64,000 nt of DNA from Rehmannia glutinosa (taxonomy: Eukaryota; Streptophyta; Magnoliopsida; Lamiales; Orobanchaceae). The position numbers were made by a program, and so were the translations under genes. This document shows, piece after piece, positions 10,921-22,581 of the stretch. The notes beneath the pieces were generated by a model that ran no database searches, was not told the origin of the DNA, and worked only from the letters and a program-made list of their open reading frames with translations. Each line of letters starts with the position of its first letter. The first letter of the stretch is position 1. The stretch covers positions 1 to 64,000 of the forward strand of contig JABTTQ020002835.1 in NCBI GenBank assembly GCA_016081115.2. Reading direction: 5' to 3'.

Positions 10921-13878
10921 TCATGAGATGCATCTATCATCTTTTGCCACTAAGTTCAATCGGCAAAGTCTTCTCCATCCTCCGGTGACTACCATCCTTC
11001 CGTCCTTCCATTTCTTGCACTTCACACGAAACTCCCTTCTTCTAGGATCAACTAACGTAATCTCTTCGGTGAAGTCAATGTTGAAATCTTTGATAAAATC
11101 CATGGGAATAAACTATCATGACAATGAGAGTAACACATTAAAAAATAAAATATCAAAAGTAGTTGCAATAATTAAAACTCTTATTATTTTCTATTAAGAT
11201 ATTGTATTATATATATCGTCCAATGCATTTCAACAATTGCTATCATGTGTAAAATTAATTAGTTGATGTCTTCTTTCACTACAAACAAAAAGGGAAATTG
11301 TGGCGAAAATATTATAATGGAAAGATTGTAATAGAAAATCTATATATTCGATCGAATCGTACAATATAAAAAAAAGTTGTAATGGGAAATTCAGTTTCTA
11401 ATGTTATGTACTTCTAAGATATGGTGGGTACAATAAACCTTACCAAGTCAGCCTTTCGTGATTGCGTTACTTTTGTAACAAAGTAAGGATTTATAGGTTG
11501 TTGGGCCAGTCCAGCCTGGAAGATCTCCATACCATAGCAATCACGGCTAGATTTTTTTTGGCGTGTGTTTGTACTAGTACCAGAGCCACCTTTTTTATTT
11601 ATCACTAAGAAGATTAAAAGAAACCATGAATAAGTGAATCACATGTTGCAAGAATATCGACAAGAAATATAAATATTAGAACATACACGTATTAACTAGT
11701 TCTTGTGTTGACTCTTCATGTTTGATCTCTTGATGCCTTCTCTGCACATCCTTGATCTCTTCATCATCACCCATAACATTCTCATTGTCATCTTGTTCAG
11801 TGTCATCATAGTCATCATCACCATAACCATCACGAGCCTTCATTATTATCCTTATCATCATCATCAACATGTTGGGAGACCCGCTCTGCTTTTCTAAATT
11901 CTCGCGCATAAATGGTGACTTTTTTTCAGTTGCAAATGTCCCATACAATTTGACAAAAAACCAATTACCACAGTAATATTCGAACACCAAAATGTCTCCA
12001 CTTGTAAGTAAATTATCACGTGCAAACTTGACCCAACCATCAAGAAAGTACCAATAATCCCCAATTTTGCCCACTTTTACTGTCCACAAGTTGTTGTATC
12101 GATCTTTGAAGTATACTTTCTCTGGCAATCCTTGTTTGAGGCTCCGAATAAATGCTGGAGGAATTTTCTAAAGCACGCAAAAAGTCAAATAGGTTTGGAT
12201 GAAAGAGTAGATTCAATACACAATAAATGAATTTTTACCTCTTTTATTATTAAAAATTGCATTACACGCGTATTTTTTTTTTAAAAAAAAGAAATTACAT
12301 ATTAATTTTTCAATTTTCAAAATTTCAAATAGATGTTCATAAAAGAAAATACGTGATTGAAATAGTATATACATCAGTAATTAATATATTTCTACATGTT
12401 TATATTTAAAGTCACCATGCTAATATTGAAGAAAAAGTAAATCCTATGTTATATCTAATGACATCCTCTCCAAATACAAATGAAAAGGCGAAAAAGAAAA
12501 GATAAATAAGATAGACATTTCCATCTTTTATAAGTTGGCTATTTTGTTTTTACCAAGTGATAGAAGTTTATTTGGGCATTATTTACTTTTTTTCTAAAAA
12601 AAAAAAAAAAAAAATACAAGGGGTTTATATGCTTTTTTCTTCAAAACAGAGTGGGTAATATGCCTTTTTCAGAACCCATGGGAACAAAATGCTATTCACC
12701 CATTAAAACATGCAACTTAAATATATCTTAGTTGTTCAAAACTTCTGATTAAAACTTTTTTGACAAACAGGGATATAGTAGTTAACAACCAACCATATCA
12801 GAGATGATTGGCATATAATTTAGAAATATAATTTATATCCTAAATAATCTAATAAAACTACGTAATATTTTCTTATTCAGAATAAAAATCAAAAAACTAA
12901 ATTAAGTAATACATAAAATAAATAAAAAAATAAGTTTGTCAAGAAATATAGCTTGTTTAATAAAATTAAACTTAAAGATGAGGAGATGTGAATTTGTGAA
13001 ACAAATTCACTAGTAATAAGTAATAAAAATAGATATAAGATATTAAAATTATATTTATTTTTAAAAAATAAAAATAGCGGTCTAGCGGAGTTAGCCCGGT
13101 TAACCTTTAGGCTACTCTAACGGACTTCAATTTAAACGGTCCGGGCCAAAAGACCTAATTTAAATGGGCCAAAATTATTCGGCCCTAATTCTCCTTTTCG
13201 GTTAACGGTCGGGCCACGGCCATGACCTTTTTAACATCTATATGCTCAACACATGAATAAATAACAAAACCTCTTTATAAAAAAAAAAATCCTCTTAATA
13301 GATTTGGTGCGAGAATGACAGTGACACAAACCCATTTTTCACAATTATTTAACAATTATAATTAGTTAGTACAATTACAAACATTTGAGTGTTCATAAGT
13401 TTTATTAGTATTTATATTTATTGATGATTTCGTTTATTTAATTCGAATTATTGGAAACCCTAAAATAAAAAAGAAAAGAAAAAGATGATGAATTCATTAA
13501 TTCAATTTAGTACTTGGTATAATATTTTGACTCATTAAAATATTAAGTTATAAATTTTTCAATTCGATTCATTTTAGTTTCAATGAGCAACAATCAGCGC
13601 TAATTACAAACAAATGCTCTATAAATCAAAGAACAAATTATAGAAATCGCAACTATGACCAGTTTAGTGCTTTCAGGTATAAATATGTAATTTGCTAAGC
13701 AGAATTAAACCCAAAAATGTTCCATCCAAAAACACCATTTTTAATTGCAAAAAAAAAAAGAAAAAGAAAAGAGATTAAACGAAATTAAAGTCGAAATTAA
13801 CATAGATAGAAAAACTACCAAGTCTTTCTCATTGATTTCAGCTATGAAGACCTTGAAGAAAGCTGGAGTTGTCGTCAT
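10921..13878 (-). CDS. REM1: two-B3-domain DNA-binding protein, C-terminally truncated
   Basis: Proposed coding exons on the minus strand: 13819-13878, 11687-12167, 11444-11589 and 10921-11112 (about 292 residues). Exon 1 encodes MTTTPAFFKVFIAEINEKDL and has donor GTAGTT. Exon 2 completes the first B3 domain: KIPPAFIRSLKQGLPEKVYF, LWTVKVGKIGDYWYFLDGW, FARDNLLTSGDILVFEYY, then a Lys/Glu/Asp-rich linker. Exons 3 and 4 carry the second B3 (NPYFVTKV, then FIPMDFIKDFN, EITLVDPRRREF, GGWRRLC). All splice sites are GT-AG and match REM2 in phase. B3/REM proteins are nuclear DNA-binding factors. The second B3 stops early: after RCI the frame hits TGA at 10921-10923, where REM2 continues CEFVQGEGRRLYLNV, so the last strands of the barrel are lost. 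Intron 1 is 1.65 kb against 0.39 kb in REM2. It may be a recent pseudogene or a truncated gene. Confidence 0.7.
12230..13560. other. intron 1 expansion of REM1, inserted sequence
   Basis: Relative to intron 1 of REM2, REM1 carries about 1.26 kb of extra AT-rich DNA. It includes an A run (12597-12614) and a patch rich in cgg/ggcc (13075-13230, cggtccgggcc, gtcgggccacggcc) like the subterminal ends of hAT-type elements. No transposase and no clean TIR/TSD pair was found. Nothing coding is seen. Confidence 0.5.
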
Positions 13879-14703
13879 CCTTTTTGTTGAAATTAAATCT
13901 GATTAAAAACTAACTCAGATGGAAAATGAAAAAGGGGACTAATTAATTTGTGGATTGGGATTTGAGGTTATTAAAAAAGGGGACTAATTAATTTGTGGAT
14001 TGCCTGCTGAGAATTGTGTTGGAATTGTCAAAGTGTGAGGAGATTTAGATTTAAATAATAAATAAATGACATACGATTTATGGAAATAAAATGAATTGGG
14101 CCATGCCATTATTTTTTCACTCGTGCAGGTTGGAATATTGGAGAAGAAAAGTAAATAAAATTGAGGAGATTTTTTACCTTTTAAGTGACATGGATATAGA
14201 TAATTAATAAGGTAAAATCATTAATTTTAGATTTCTTTTAAATTTTTGTTTCCATTTTGTGTCGCATTGTTCAACGTTCGGAAACTATACCTTTGAATTA
14301 ATTTGAATTATTTATGAAATAAGGTGCATATTTAAAACCTTATTTTGCAGAAGTGTGTTTTTTTATGAAACACTTGGCAATATATATAGATGTGTTAAAA
14401 AATCGATATTGAAAAATCCACTCGTAATGGACTTATTATTCGAGAAGTGAAGCCCGGTTCCCCTTAAAAGCCCACATTACTAATTTAAAAATACAAATTC
14501 ATCATGACGAACTATTATAATGTATAGCACAATAACTGCAAGTAATTTCTAAAAATTCATAGCAATATCTGTTGGATTTGTAAAACATTTTATACCAAGT
14601 ATAAATGAGTGACACTACCATAATTATGATTCCATCACAAGTTCATACTTTCCTCCGCATAACTATTCCATAAAAGTTTAAAGAATATCCTTTTACCCTA
14701 GTT
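13879..14703. other. REM1 upstream / REM2 downstream spacer, no gene
   Basis: AT-rich. An imperfect direct repeat, aaaaggggactaattaatttg plus tggattg, occurs twice about 47 bp apart (13930-14000). No ORF with family resemblance. The REM1 promoter should lie here, but I see no convincing TATA element at a usable distance. Confidence 0.5.
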
Positions 14704-16561
14704 TTATGGCATATTGCCACGGACAAAACTGACATTGAGGTATAGGCGCCGACCTTCTCCTTGCACGAACTCGCAAATGCATATGTCATCTGGTGTGACT
14801 AAGTTCACTCTGCATAGGCTTCTCCATCCTCCGGAGATTATCATTCTTCTATCTTTCCATTTCTTGCACTTTGCACCAAACTCCCTCCTTCTAGGATCAA
14901 CTAGTGTAATCTCTTGTGTGAGGTTAATGTTGGAATTTACGATCACCTCCCTCGGAATGAACTATCACGATTAAGAAAAAAATATGTTATACAAAAAAGA
15001 TATCCAAAATAGTTGCATTAATCCAAACACTTATTTAACTTCTATTGCGATATTGTATTACATCACCCACCGTATTGCAACAATTGTTGTCACGTATAAA
15101 ATTATTTGATATGATCTCTTTTTATACGTTAGCTATTCTATAAAGCTTACACTATATGGTAATCACACAATTTGTGCAATATATATATATATATATATAT
15201 ATTATTTGTAATAAAAAATCCTATTCGAACCATAGCACAAAAGAGAAAAATTTTAATATCAACAAATAGTTCCATTTAAATGCTAATTACATTCAAGATG
15301 GTGGATATGATAAACTTTACCAAGTCAGCTTTCCGCTTTTCCCTTATTTTTGTAATGAAGTAAGGATTTGTAGGTTTTTGTGCCGATCCCGGCTCGGAAG
15401 ATCTCCATACCATAGCAATCACCATTAAAGTTTCTTGGCGTCGATTGCTACTAGTGCCAGCTCCGCCTAAACAATTTATTTTTATCATTAACCAAATTAT
15501 AAAAAATATATAATATGTTAAACACATGTTGTAAGAATATCGACAAGAAATAGTAAATGTTGGAAAGATACCAGTATTAACTAGCTCATGTGCTGACTTT
15601 ACATGTTTGGTCTCTTGATGTCTGACTGACATATCATTACAATCCTCAATCTCATCTTCATCATCATCCTCATCTGGTTCAGGCTCATTATCATCATCAT
15701 CACCATCACCATTACCATCACAATCACAATCACCATTATTATCATTCTTATTCTCATCTTGTTCAGTCTCATCACCTTCGTCATCATCATTATCACTATA
15801 ATCACTAATATGTTTTGAGACCTGCTCTTGTTTTTCTAAATCTTCGCGCATAAATGGTGACTTTTTTTCAATCGCAGATGGCCCATGCATTATTTTGACA
15901 AAAAACCAATTACCACAGTAATATTCGAACACCAAAATGTCTCCACTTGTAAGCAAATTATCACGTGCAAACTTAACCCAACCATCAAGAAAGTACCAAT
16001 AATCCCCAATTTTTTCCACTTTTACTGTCCACAAGTTGTTGTATCGATCTCTGAAGTATACTTTCTCTGGCAATCCTTGTTTGAGGCTCCGAGTAAATGC
16101 TGGAGGAATTTTCTAAAGCACGCAAAAAATCAGACGGGTTTGGATCAAAGAGTAGAATCAATACACAATAAATGAATTTTTATCCTTTTTAATATTAAAA
16201 AATTGGCGCATTACACGCGTAGTTTTCTTTTTAAATGTTCATAAAAGTGTCACTTTTTATACTAAAAATATCATTTTCACCCTAAAAGTGCAACCCGTTG
16301 CGCCGTATGATCGTCTTACAAGAGACCTAATCTTAGAAACAAATGCCCAAAAAAATTTAAAAGATTAAATTATAGATAGATGGTTCGTTAAGCATAAATC
16401 CATAAACCAACAAGTAACATGATTCCGACCGAGAGAACACCATTTCTTATTAAGAATAAGACATAAAGGAGAGTCAAAATTAACATAGATAGAAAAACTA
16501 CCAAGTCCTTGACGTTGATTTCAGCTATGAAAACCTTGAGGAAAGCTGGATTCGACGTCAT
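14704..16561 (-). CDS. REM2: two-B3-domain DNA-binding protein, apparently intact
   Basis: Four coding exons on the minus strand: 16502-16561, 15572-16112, 15321-15466 and 14704-14961. They total 1005 nt (334 residues), all with GT-AG introns and consistent phase. The first B3 domain (about residues 5-100) reads PAFLKVFIAEINVKDL|KIPP, EKVYFRDRYNNLWTVKV, WYFLDGWVKFARDNLL, GDILVFEYYCGNWFFVKI. The middle (about 120-180) is strongly acidic (runs of Asp/Glu coded by a gat/gaa-type repeat). The second B3 (about 235-334) reads PYFITKIREKRKADL|FIPR, EITLVDPRRREF, GGWRSLCRVNLV, CEFVQGEGRRLYLNVSFV. This is the B3/REM family: nuclear, sequence-specific DNA binding, often expressed in reproductive meristems; targets are unknown here. 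The start is the ATG at 16561, preceded by an in-frame GTG. Two small indels against REM1 in exon 3 compensate and change about 20 linker residues. Confidence 0.82.
15640..15800. repeat. (TCA/TCG)n-type trinucleotide tract coding the acidic linker of REM2
   Basis: An imperfect trinucleotide repeat (tcatcatcat, caccatcaccattacc, cgtcatcatcat) lies within exon 2. On the coding strand it gives long Asp/Glu/Asn-rich runs. REM1 has a shorter version, and the 60-nt length difference between the two exon 2 copies falls here. It is a likely source of length polymorphism. Confidence 0.7.
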
Positions 16562-17400
16562 CTTTCCCACCTAGTAATGGATATCCGATTCGATCTCGAG
16601 AAACTAATAATAAGAAGAAAAAATCAGTTTATTTCGATAATGAAAAACAAAAAATGATTTGATTGTGTGAAGTGAAATGTGGTTTAATTTCTTATTATTT
16701 TATGTAAGTATAAAGTATATTTAGATTGTTGTCATATAGTTTTACAAAAATTGAGAGATTTTGTTTTATCGGATTTTCTATATGTCAGTATAATTTAGTA
16801 GTTTACAAGAAAAGATTAATTTAAGAAAATAACAGACTAACAAAATTTAAAATTAGAAATAAATATAATTTCAATAAACATATACATATATATATATAAT
16901 ATATATAATTCCAGAAACTGATCAAATGATGAAAAAAAAGGGTAAATGACGAGATACAAACACTAAACATTAATTATCCACATGACTAGATACTGAGAAC
17001 AAAAACTCCAATTTTCCGTAATGTAAAAAAACACGGTAAATGATTGAATTTAAATCTAAGAATATCAAGAAATGAGCAAAAATGTTTACCTTGTTCGCGT
17101 TAGGATTGCCAAATTTGCACCAACAAAGAGTAGTTCTGCAAATACAAACAATGAAAGATATGTTACCTCTTACATATTGGATTCCGATAACAAATGCTTA
17201 AATCAATGGAAATGCAAGAAGATGAAGGTAAGAACATGCGTAAGGAGATAAGATTTTTAATTAATTAGAAATACGAACAAGAAAATCACCGAGCAAAATT
17301 TATCAATTTTGAGAAATGTACACAAATGGAGAACAATATATATAGATTTAAAGGACAGAGAGAACTCATTAACTACTAGGGTTCACACGATGGCGGCGGA
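16562..17400 (-). promoter_or_regulatory. REM2 upstream region with TATA box and probable 5' UTR intron
   Basis: Reading on the minus strand, a TATA-like TATATATA sits at about 17335-17346. Downstream a good splice donor (CAAG|GTAAACATT) lies at 17088-17090. This suggests a transcribed leader from about 17310 with an intron ending just before the ATG at 16561. The same arrangement is preserved in the sister copy (TATA at about 24653-24664) upstream of REM3. The acceptor was not fixed. This is inference from sequence only. Confidence 0.4.
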
Positions 17401-18528
17401 GGTAGAACCTTATAACTTTCAATATATACGAGGCATATATGATATTTCTTGACTTTTCGGGGTATATGAGGTTTTTGGTGGAAAATTAGAAGCAGAAGTG
17501 GAATTTTGCGTTGGGTGGGATAATGGGCCCAAATTGTACAATAATCAGAATGTGTTATGGATACATAATCCAAAGATTACTGGATTAAGGTACAAGCTCA
17601 AACTGCATCAAATGTCTTGTCCATGCTTCCAAACATGTGACCCAACAGAATTATATAGTTTTTCCAACAAAATACAACTCCCGAAACATGCTTGTATTGT
17701 ATTGTTATTTATCTACCAGGATTTTATAGACCACAAAGTCCCTATTTTCCATTGCATGGGTCTTGTCACTGTGTAGTAATATTGAGGTATATGTACATAG
17801 TAAGATCTTAACTGTCTATTAATTTTTTTACAAATATGTCGTAAAAATTTGTATTAATAGAAGTTGACTTTTCTGTGAAAATGAGTAAAATTGGCTTGAC
17901 ACGTTTTAATATAGTGAAGGATTTGATGTATAAATAAATGTTGACAAATTCTATATTGACAATCTGAAAAACATACTAATGGTTTGTAAAATAAGGAATG
18001 TGGATGTTTTAGTACAATTTCACGTTAACAGTTGGTAACAATATATTCCATTAATGTTTTATCCCTTTTTGTTATCAATTATATAATTTTTTATTACATT
18101 GACTAGTGCTATTAAAGCGGCGGTTAAAGCCCATGCCAGGCTTTTCGGGTCATGTAGAAGGTCTTTTATTGCAATATAAACTTTTCACGGCCCAATTCAA
18201 ATATGGAATTTTTTTAAATACAAATCCGAGAGGGTGGGAGTCAAATGGGAATCCAACCTAGACACATGCACGAATTTTACTAACATCTTGCCGCTAAACT
18301 ACCAATAAACTACCAATTGATTCTCTATTATGGAAATTTTTCAAGACAAACAATTAGGTATAATTCGATTAGTTACAATCAATAGTTTTGTATGGAACTA
18401 ATTAGACGATTGATATACCCATTTGTGGCCAAAGTTAAACCTAAGGCTCTAAATTTTAATGTTTTAGGACATTAATTTTACCTTCTATGATTTCATTTTT
18501 AATATTAATATTCTTATCTTATACTATG
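17401..18528. repeat. segmental duplication, unit A, no gene
   Basis: Nearly the same sequence recurs at 24719-25445 and 34484-34879 (interrupted there by a 9-kb element). It holds a short conserved frame starting ATGGCGGCGGAGGTAGAACC at 17391, too short to call a gene. The 5-bp GTTAA at 18123-18127 is the empty target site of the LTR element inserted in the sister unit. Confidence 0.75.
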
Positions 18529-19555
18529 TGTTAAAATTGGTGAGTTGAATTTTGAGCAATCCATATTCTTTTCTTGAAATGTTAAAGAAATCACATGATT
18601 TGTCTTGGATTGATGACAAAGCAAGAGATTTCTTTTGATTGATGTCAAGCTAATTAATATACTTTGGATATGGAATTATCCAAGGTATGTAATTTTCATC
18701 TATAAATAGATGATGATGTTATTCATTGAAGACACACAAAATAAAGAGAGAGATAAAATTGAGAGTTGGGAAATACTTGAGAGAAGATTCTATTGAGTTA
18801 ATAGTGAGATTATTTGTTTGGGGTGTTGGGATTAATTAGAGATATATTCTCTAAATGTTGCAAACTCTCAATTGTTATTTCGTTATAATTGGAATCACTC
18901 ATATGCCCATAGACGTAGGCTTGTTTCTAACCGAATCATGTAAAATTCTTATGTCGCTTATTTTTGTTACATTTATTATCTTAATTTTGTCTTTCAGTAT
19001 AAATAGATGTATCAATTGATGATGCTGCTAACCTAACAAAGCGGTATCGAGACCTTTGGTTCTTAGTACATTTATTTTGTTATTATCCTTGTTAAGGATG
19101 TCGACGACAAAATTTAATTTCGTGAAATTTGATCGAAATTGATAAAATTTCACTTTATGGCAAGTTCAAATGCAAGTTGTTCTTGTTCAAAGCGGAGTTT
19201 AGAAAGTCGTTAAAGGTGTTAAACCAACCAACACGAGTGATGCAAATTGGAAGGAGATGGATGAAAAGATACTTTCTGCTATTCAATTATCTCTCTCCAA
19301 TAAAATTTTGCGTGAGGTTATTTCTGAAAAGACCACAAAATCGTTGTGGGAAAAATTGGATTCTTTGTATTTGAAAAAGACTCTCACAAATAAACTCTAC
19401 AAAAATAATGCATTTATTCACTTCACATGAGTGAAGGGACACCTCTCGGTTCTCATATTAACGAGTTTGAATCTCTCTTCATGTATCTGGAAAATCTTGA
19501 TTTCAAGATTGAAGATAAAGATAAAAGCATAGCCGCTCGGCCACCCCGTTTTCTT
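18529..19555 (+). mobile_element. Tnt1-like copia fragment: LTR plus partial gag (unit A copy)
   Basis: A 510-bp LTR (18529-19038, TGTTAAAATTGG to CTAACA) is followed by a damaged initiator-Met primer site (gcggtatcgagacc). Gag starts at 19099: MSTTKFNFVKFDR, then out of frame NWKEMDEKILSAIQLSLS, EKTTKSLWEKLDSLYLKK, EGTPLGSHINEFESL. This is Tnt1-type UBN2 gag. It breaks off at about 19555, at the same place in the copy at 34880-35885, so the truncation predates the duplication. Frameshifts rule out function. Confidence 0.75.
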
Positions 19556-20934
19556 GTTGTTGCAATATCCTTTATATGTATAATGTATATAAAGTAAACC
19601 TATATATAACTCCCGGGTCCTGTGCGGAGATACCACCTTCGCCACCTTAGGGCCTCCCCTAGTTAGTGGTACTCATGGCCGCTCCTTTCATAAGGCCAAT
19701 GAGTCGGTAGACTCGGGCCCAAATTTTTTTTTTTCCGAAATTTAGGGCCCCAAAATTTTTGTGTAACTTTTGTACATAGTATATATATAAAAATAATTCA
19801 AAAATTGCCCCAAAGGTAAATTTAGACTAATGATTGAATAATTGTCACCCTTCACTTTAAATTAATGTAACCTAGGTTCAAATATGTTTGTCAACAAGAT
19901 AATTTTTGAACTTTTTAATGAAGATAAATAAATTAAAAATTTTCAATTGCAACTAGTGGTCGAGCTCTTCTATCAAGAATGAAGGGTCCAGATCGATTGC
20001 CTTATTTTGTTTACTTTTTAATGTAGATAAAAAAATTAAAATTTCTTAATTAAAACCTAATGGTCGAGCTCTCCTTCCAAAAATGAATAGTTTAAATCAA
20101 TTGCCCTTGCAGTCTTGCTAACAAAATTATCACACTTAATTTTTTTAATTTTTTTTTCTCAAAGTTGAAGTTCATCTCAAAGTTTCTCCAATCAAAAGAA
20201 AGGTTCAATGGGCTAGTTATGTTATTAATTGATAAATGTTGAAAAACTTAATTATATTAACTTGATTAACAGTTTCACACTCGAATTATAAGATGAGTCG
20301 TATTTAAATATTTAATTTGATTTTTGAACATTGTTGCCATATTATTTTAACTATATTAGAATTATTTTATGCATTGCGCATTATCCTTTAAATTTTTTTT
20401 TATTTTCTCTTAAGTTTAGAGCAAATTGTTCAAAGTACCCATTATGGATCGGCTAAAAACGTTTCTAACATGTGAGATAAAAAATAATCTTTTCTACCCA
20501 TTTTTATGATTTGTTTTTTACCCAAATACCATTGACACTTGAATACAAAAACAAAAAGTAAGTGGAGTCATATTTCTCTCTCACGTAAAATATATTTTCT
20601 TTATTTTTAGATTTTTAACACAAGTTTTAGTTTTTTTTTTAAATTCAGATTTTCATAAAATTGTATAGTATTAAAAACAACTTTTAGAAAATAATTATGA
20701 GTTTTATTATTTTATAATTTTAAGATATTTTAAATAAATGGAAAATGTTTAAAAAAAGTTATAGTTTTTTTAAAACAATTTCATATTCAATTTTTTGTAA
20801 GTTTTTGATTTTCAAATAACTTCGATTGTTGTTTTTTATTTTTTAAACAAATTATCTTATTTTTATATTTTAATATTTATTTGCAAATACTTATTTTCAA
20901 ACTTAATATACAATTTTTCAGTTTTTCAAACAAT
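19556..20934. other. end of duplication unit A and AT-rich spacer, no gene
   Basis: From 19556 to about 20420 this matches 35886-37620 of the sister unit, minus its Mutator-like MITE. The empty site tataaaaataattca lies at about 19787-19801. The stretch 20420-20934 is unmatched and very AT-rich. A G/C-rich patch (gggcccaaa, ggggcccc) at 19715-19755 has a transposon-end look, but no TIR/TSD pair was found. Confidence 0.55.
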
Positions 20935-21267
20935 TGGGACGCGGGCCTAAATTGTGGGGGGAGAGCAGTGTATTTGCGATGACAAAGAAGTTATTTTCTG
21001 ACAAACTATTAGCGACAACAAAAGTCGCCTCTAATTATGTTATTTGCAGCAATAAAATAAATTTTGTGTCGAAATCTTTTAGCATCAACAAAGTTGTCGC
21101 AATTGTCCAATTATTAGTGACGACATTTTTTTGTCTCTAATAATATTTAGCAGCACCTTTGTGCAATGAATTATTCGCCACGCCATGTCGTCGTAAAAAC
21201 AATTATTTGCGACCACTTACTGTTGTCACAAATACCTTTGTTGCAAAAGTTCCAGTTTCTTGTAGTG
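20935..21267 (-). mobile_element. CACTA (En/Spm) transposon terminus, truncated
   Basis: The segment ends in ttcttgtagtg (21257-21267), which on the minus strand is CACTACAAGAAAC, the CACTA terminal motif. Inside it are many short repeats of the type GCGACAAC/GTCGC in both orientations (for example agcgacaac, aaagtcgcc, ttagtgacgac), the usual subterminal transposase-binding arrays. The next three bases, TAT, fit a 3-bp target site and lie inside REM exon 3 sequence. The opposite end was not found, so the element was later cut. Confidence 0.7.
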
Positions 21268-21942
21268 TATGGTATGGAGATCTTCCAGACTGGACTGTCC
21301 CGACAACCTATAAATCCTTACTTTGTTACAAAAGTAACGCAAATGCGAAAGGCTGACTTGGTAAGATTTATCGTATCCACTATATCTTAAAAGTACTTAA
21401 CATTATAAACTGAATTGTCCATTACAATTTTTCTTTTCCTACGGTACGATTCGATCGAATATATGGATTTTCTATTACAATCTTTCCATTATAGTATTTT
21501 CACCACAATTTCTGTTTGTAGTGAAAGAAGACATCAATTAATTAATTTTATACGTGATAGCAATTGTTGAAATGCATTGGACCATAAATATAATACAATA
21601 TCTTAATAGAAAATCATAAGAGTTTTAATTATTGCAACTACTTTTGATATTTTATTTTTTAATGCGTTACTTTCATTGTCATGATAGTTTATTCCCATGG
21701 ATTTTATCAAAGATTTCAACATTGACTTCACCGAAGAGATTACGCTAGTTGATCCTAGAAGGAGGGCGTTTCGGGCGAAGTGCAAGAAATGGAAGGACGG
21801 AAGGATGATAGTCAGGAGGATGGAGAAGACTTTGCAGATTGAACTTAGTGACAAAAAAGATGACAGATGCATGCGAGTTCATACAAGAAGAAGATCGCGC
21901 CCATACCTCAACGTCAGTTTTATCCGTGGCAATATGCACTAG
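21268..21942 (+). pseudogene. REM4: B3/REM pseudogene, inverted copy
   Basis: Plus-strand relic of REM exons 3 and 4. Exon 3 is joined at its TAT to the CACTA end and continues YGMEIFQTGLSRQPINPYF, VTKVTQMRKADL|gtaaga. Exon 4 starts after atag at about 21688: FIPMDFIKDFNIDFTEEI, TLVDPRRRAFRAKCKKW. A frameshift at about 21812 turns the GGWRRLCRLNLV region into nonsense, and a second shift restores PYLNVSFIRGNMH before TAG at 21940. Exons 1 and 2 are missing. It forms the left arm of the 1.1-kb inverted repeat with REM3. Confidence 0.75.
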
Positions 21943-22532
21943 GACTTGGGTTGGAGAAACAAAAGGAAATTAATTTCTTTGCGGTTTTATAAAAACAAAC
22001 TAAGCTGTTGGATATCCGTTAGTGGGTGATGATGACTTGATAGTTTTTCTATCTATTTTAATTTTGACTTTAATTTTTATTAATTTTTTTCGATTAAAAA
22101 TGGTGCTTTTGGATGGAACAATTTTCATATTTATGGTTAGCAAATATATTTTTATAATTTATTGTTTGATTTATATACCATTTTTGTAATTCGTTGACAC
22201 ATATACACAAATATATATATAAGAAGAAAAAAAGAGGTGCTTTTGCATTTGTCACCCTCAAGTTTATGTAAAATAAAAGCTATATATATATATATATATA
22301 ACAATTAATGAAATATTATATTTTCTTACCTTAAGAATAATAAAATTTTCTTTGCTTGTTTGAAAATATATCTTCGTTGTTTAAGAATCGATTCAATTTT
22401 CAAACAAGCAAAGAAAATTTTATTATTCTTAAGGTAAGAAAATATAATATTTCATTAATTGTTATATATATATATAGCTTTTATTTTACATAAACTTGAG
22501 TGTAACAAATATTTCTGCAAGCACTCTTTTCA

Positions 22533-22581
<49 letters not shown>

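Noticed and set aside
15179..15201. (AT)n and (TA)n tracts here and at 22260, 22533, 24207, 49856, 62999 and 63055 as origins or regulatory sites
   Set aside because: Plain dinucleotide microsatellites in AT-rich DNA; nothing else supports a function.
17391..17453. Short frame MAAEVEPYNFQYIRGIYDIS, repeated near 24709
   Set aside because: Only 20 codons, in the duplicated flank; the copy differs and stops elsewhere. Kept only as a note because it could be a first exon.
19129..19374. 81-codon plus-strand frame (and its copy at 35526-35723)
   Set aside because: Wrong frame of a frameshifted copia gag; the neighbouring frame gives the recognisable gag text.
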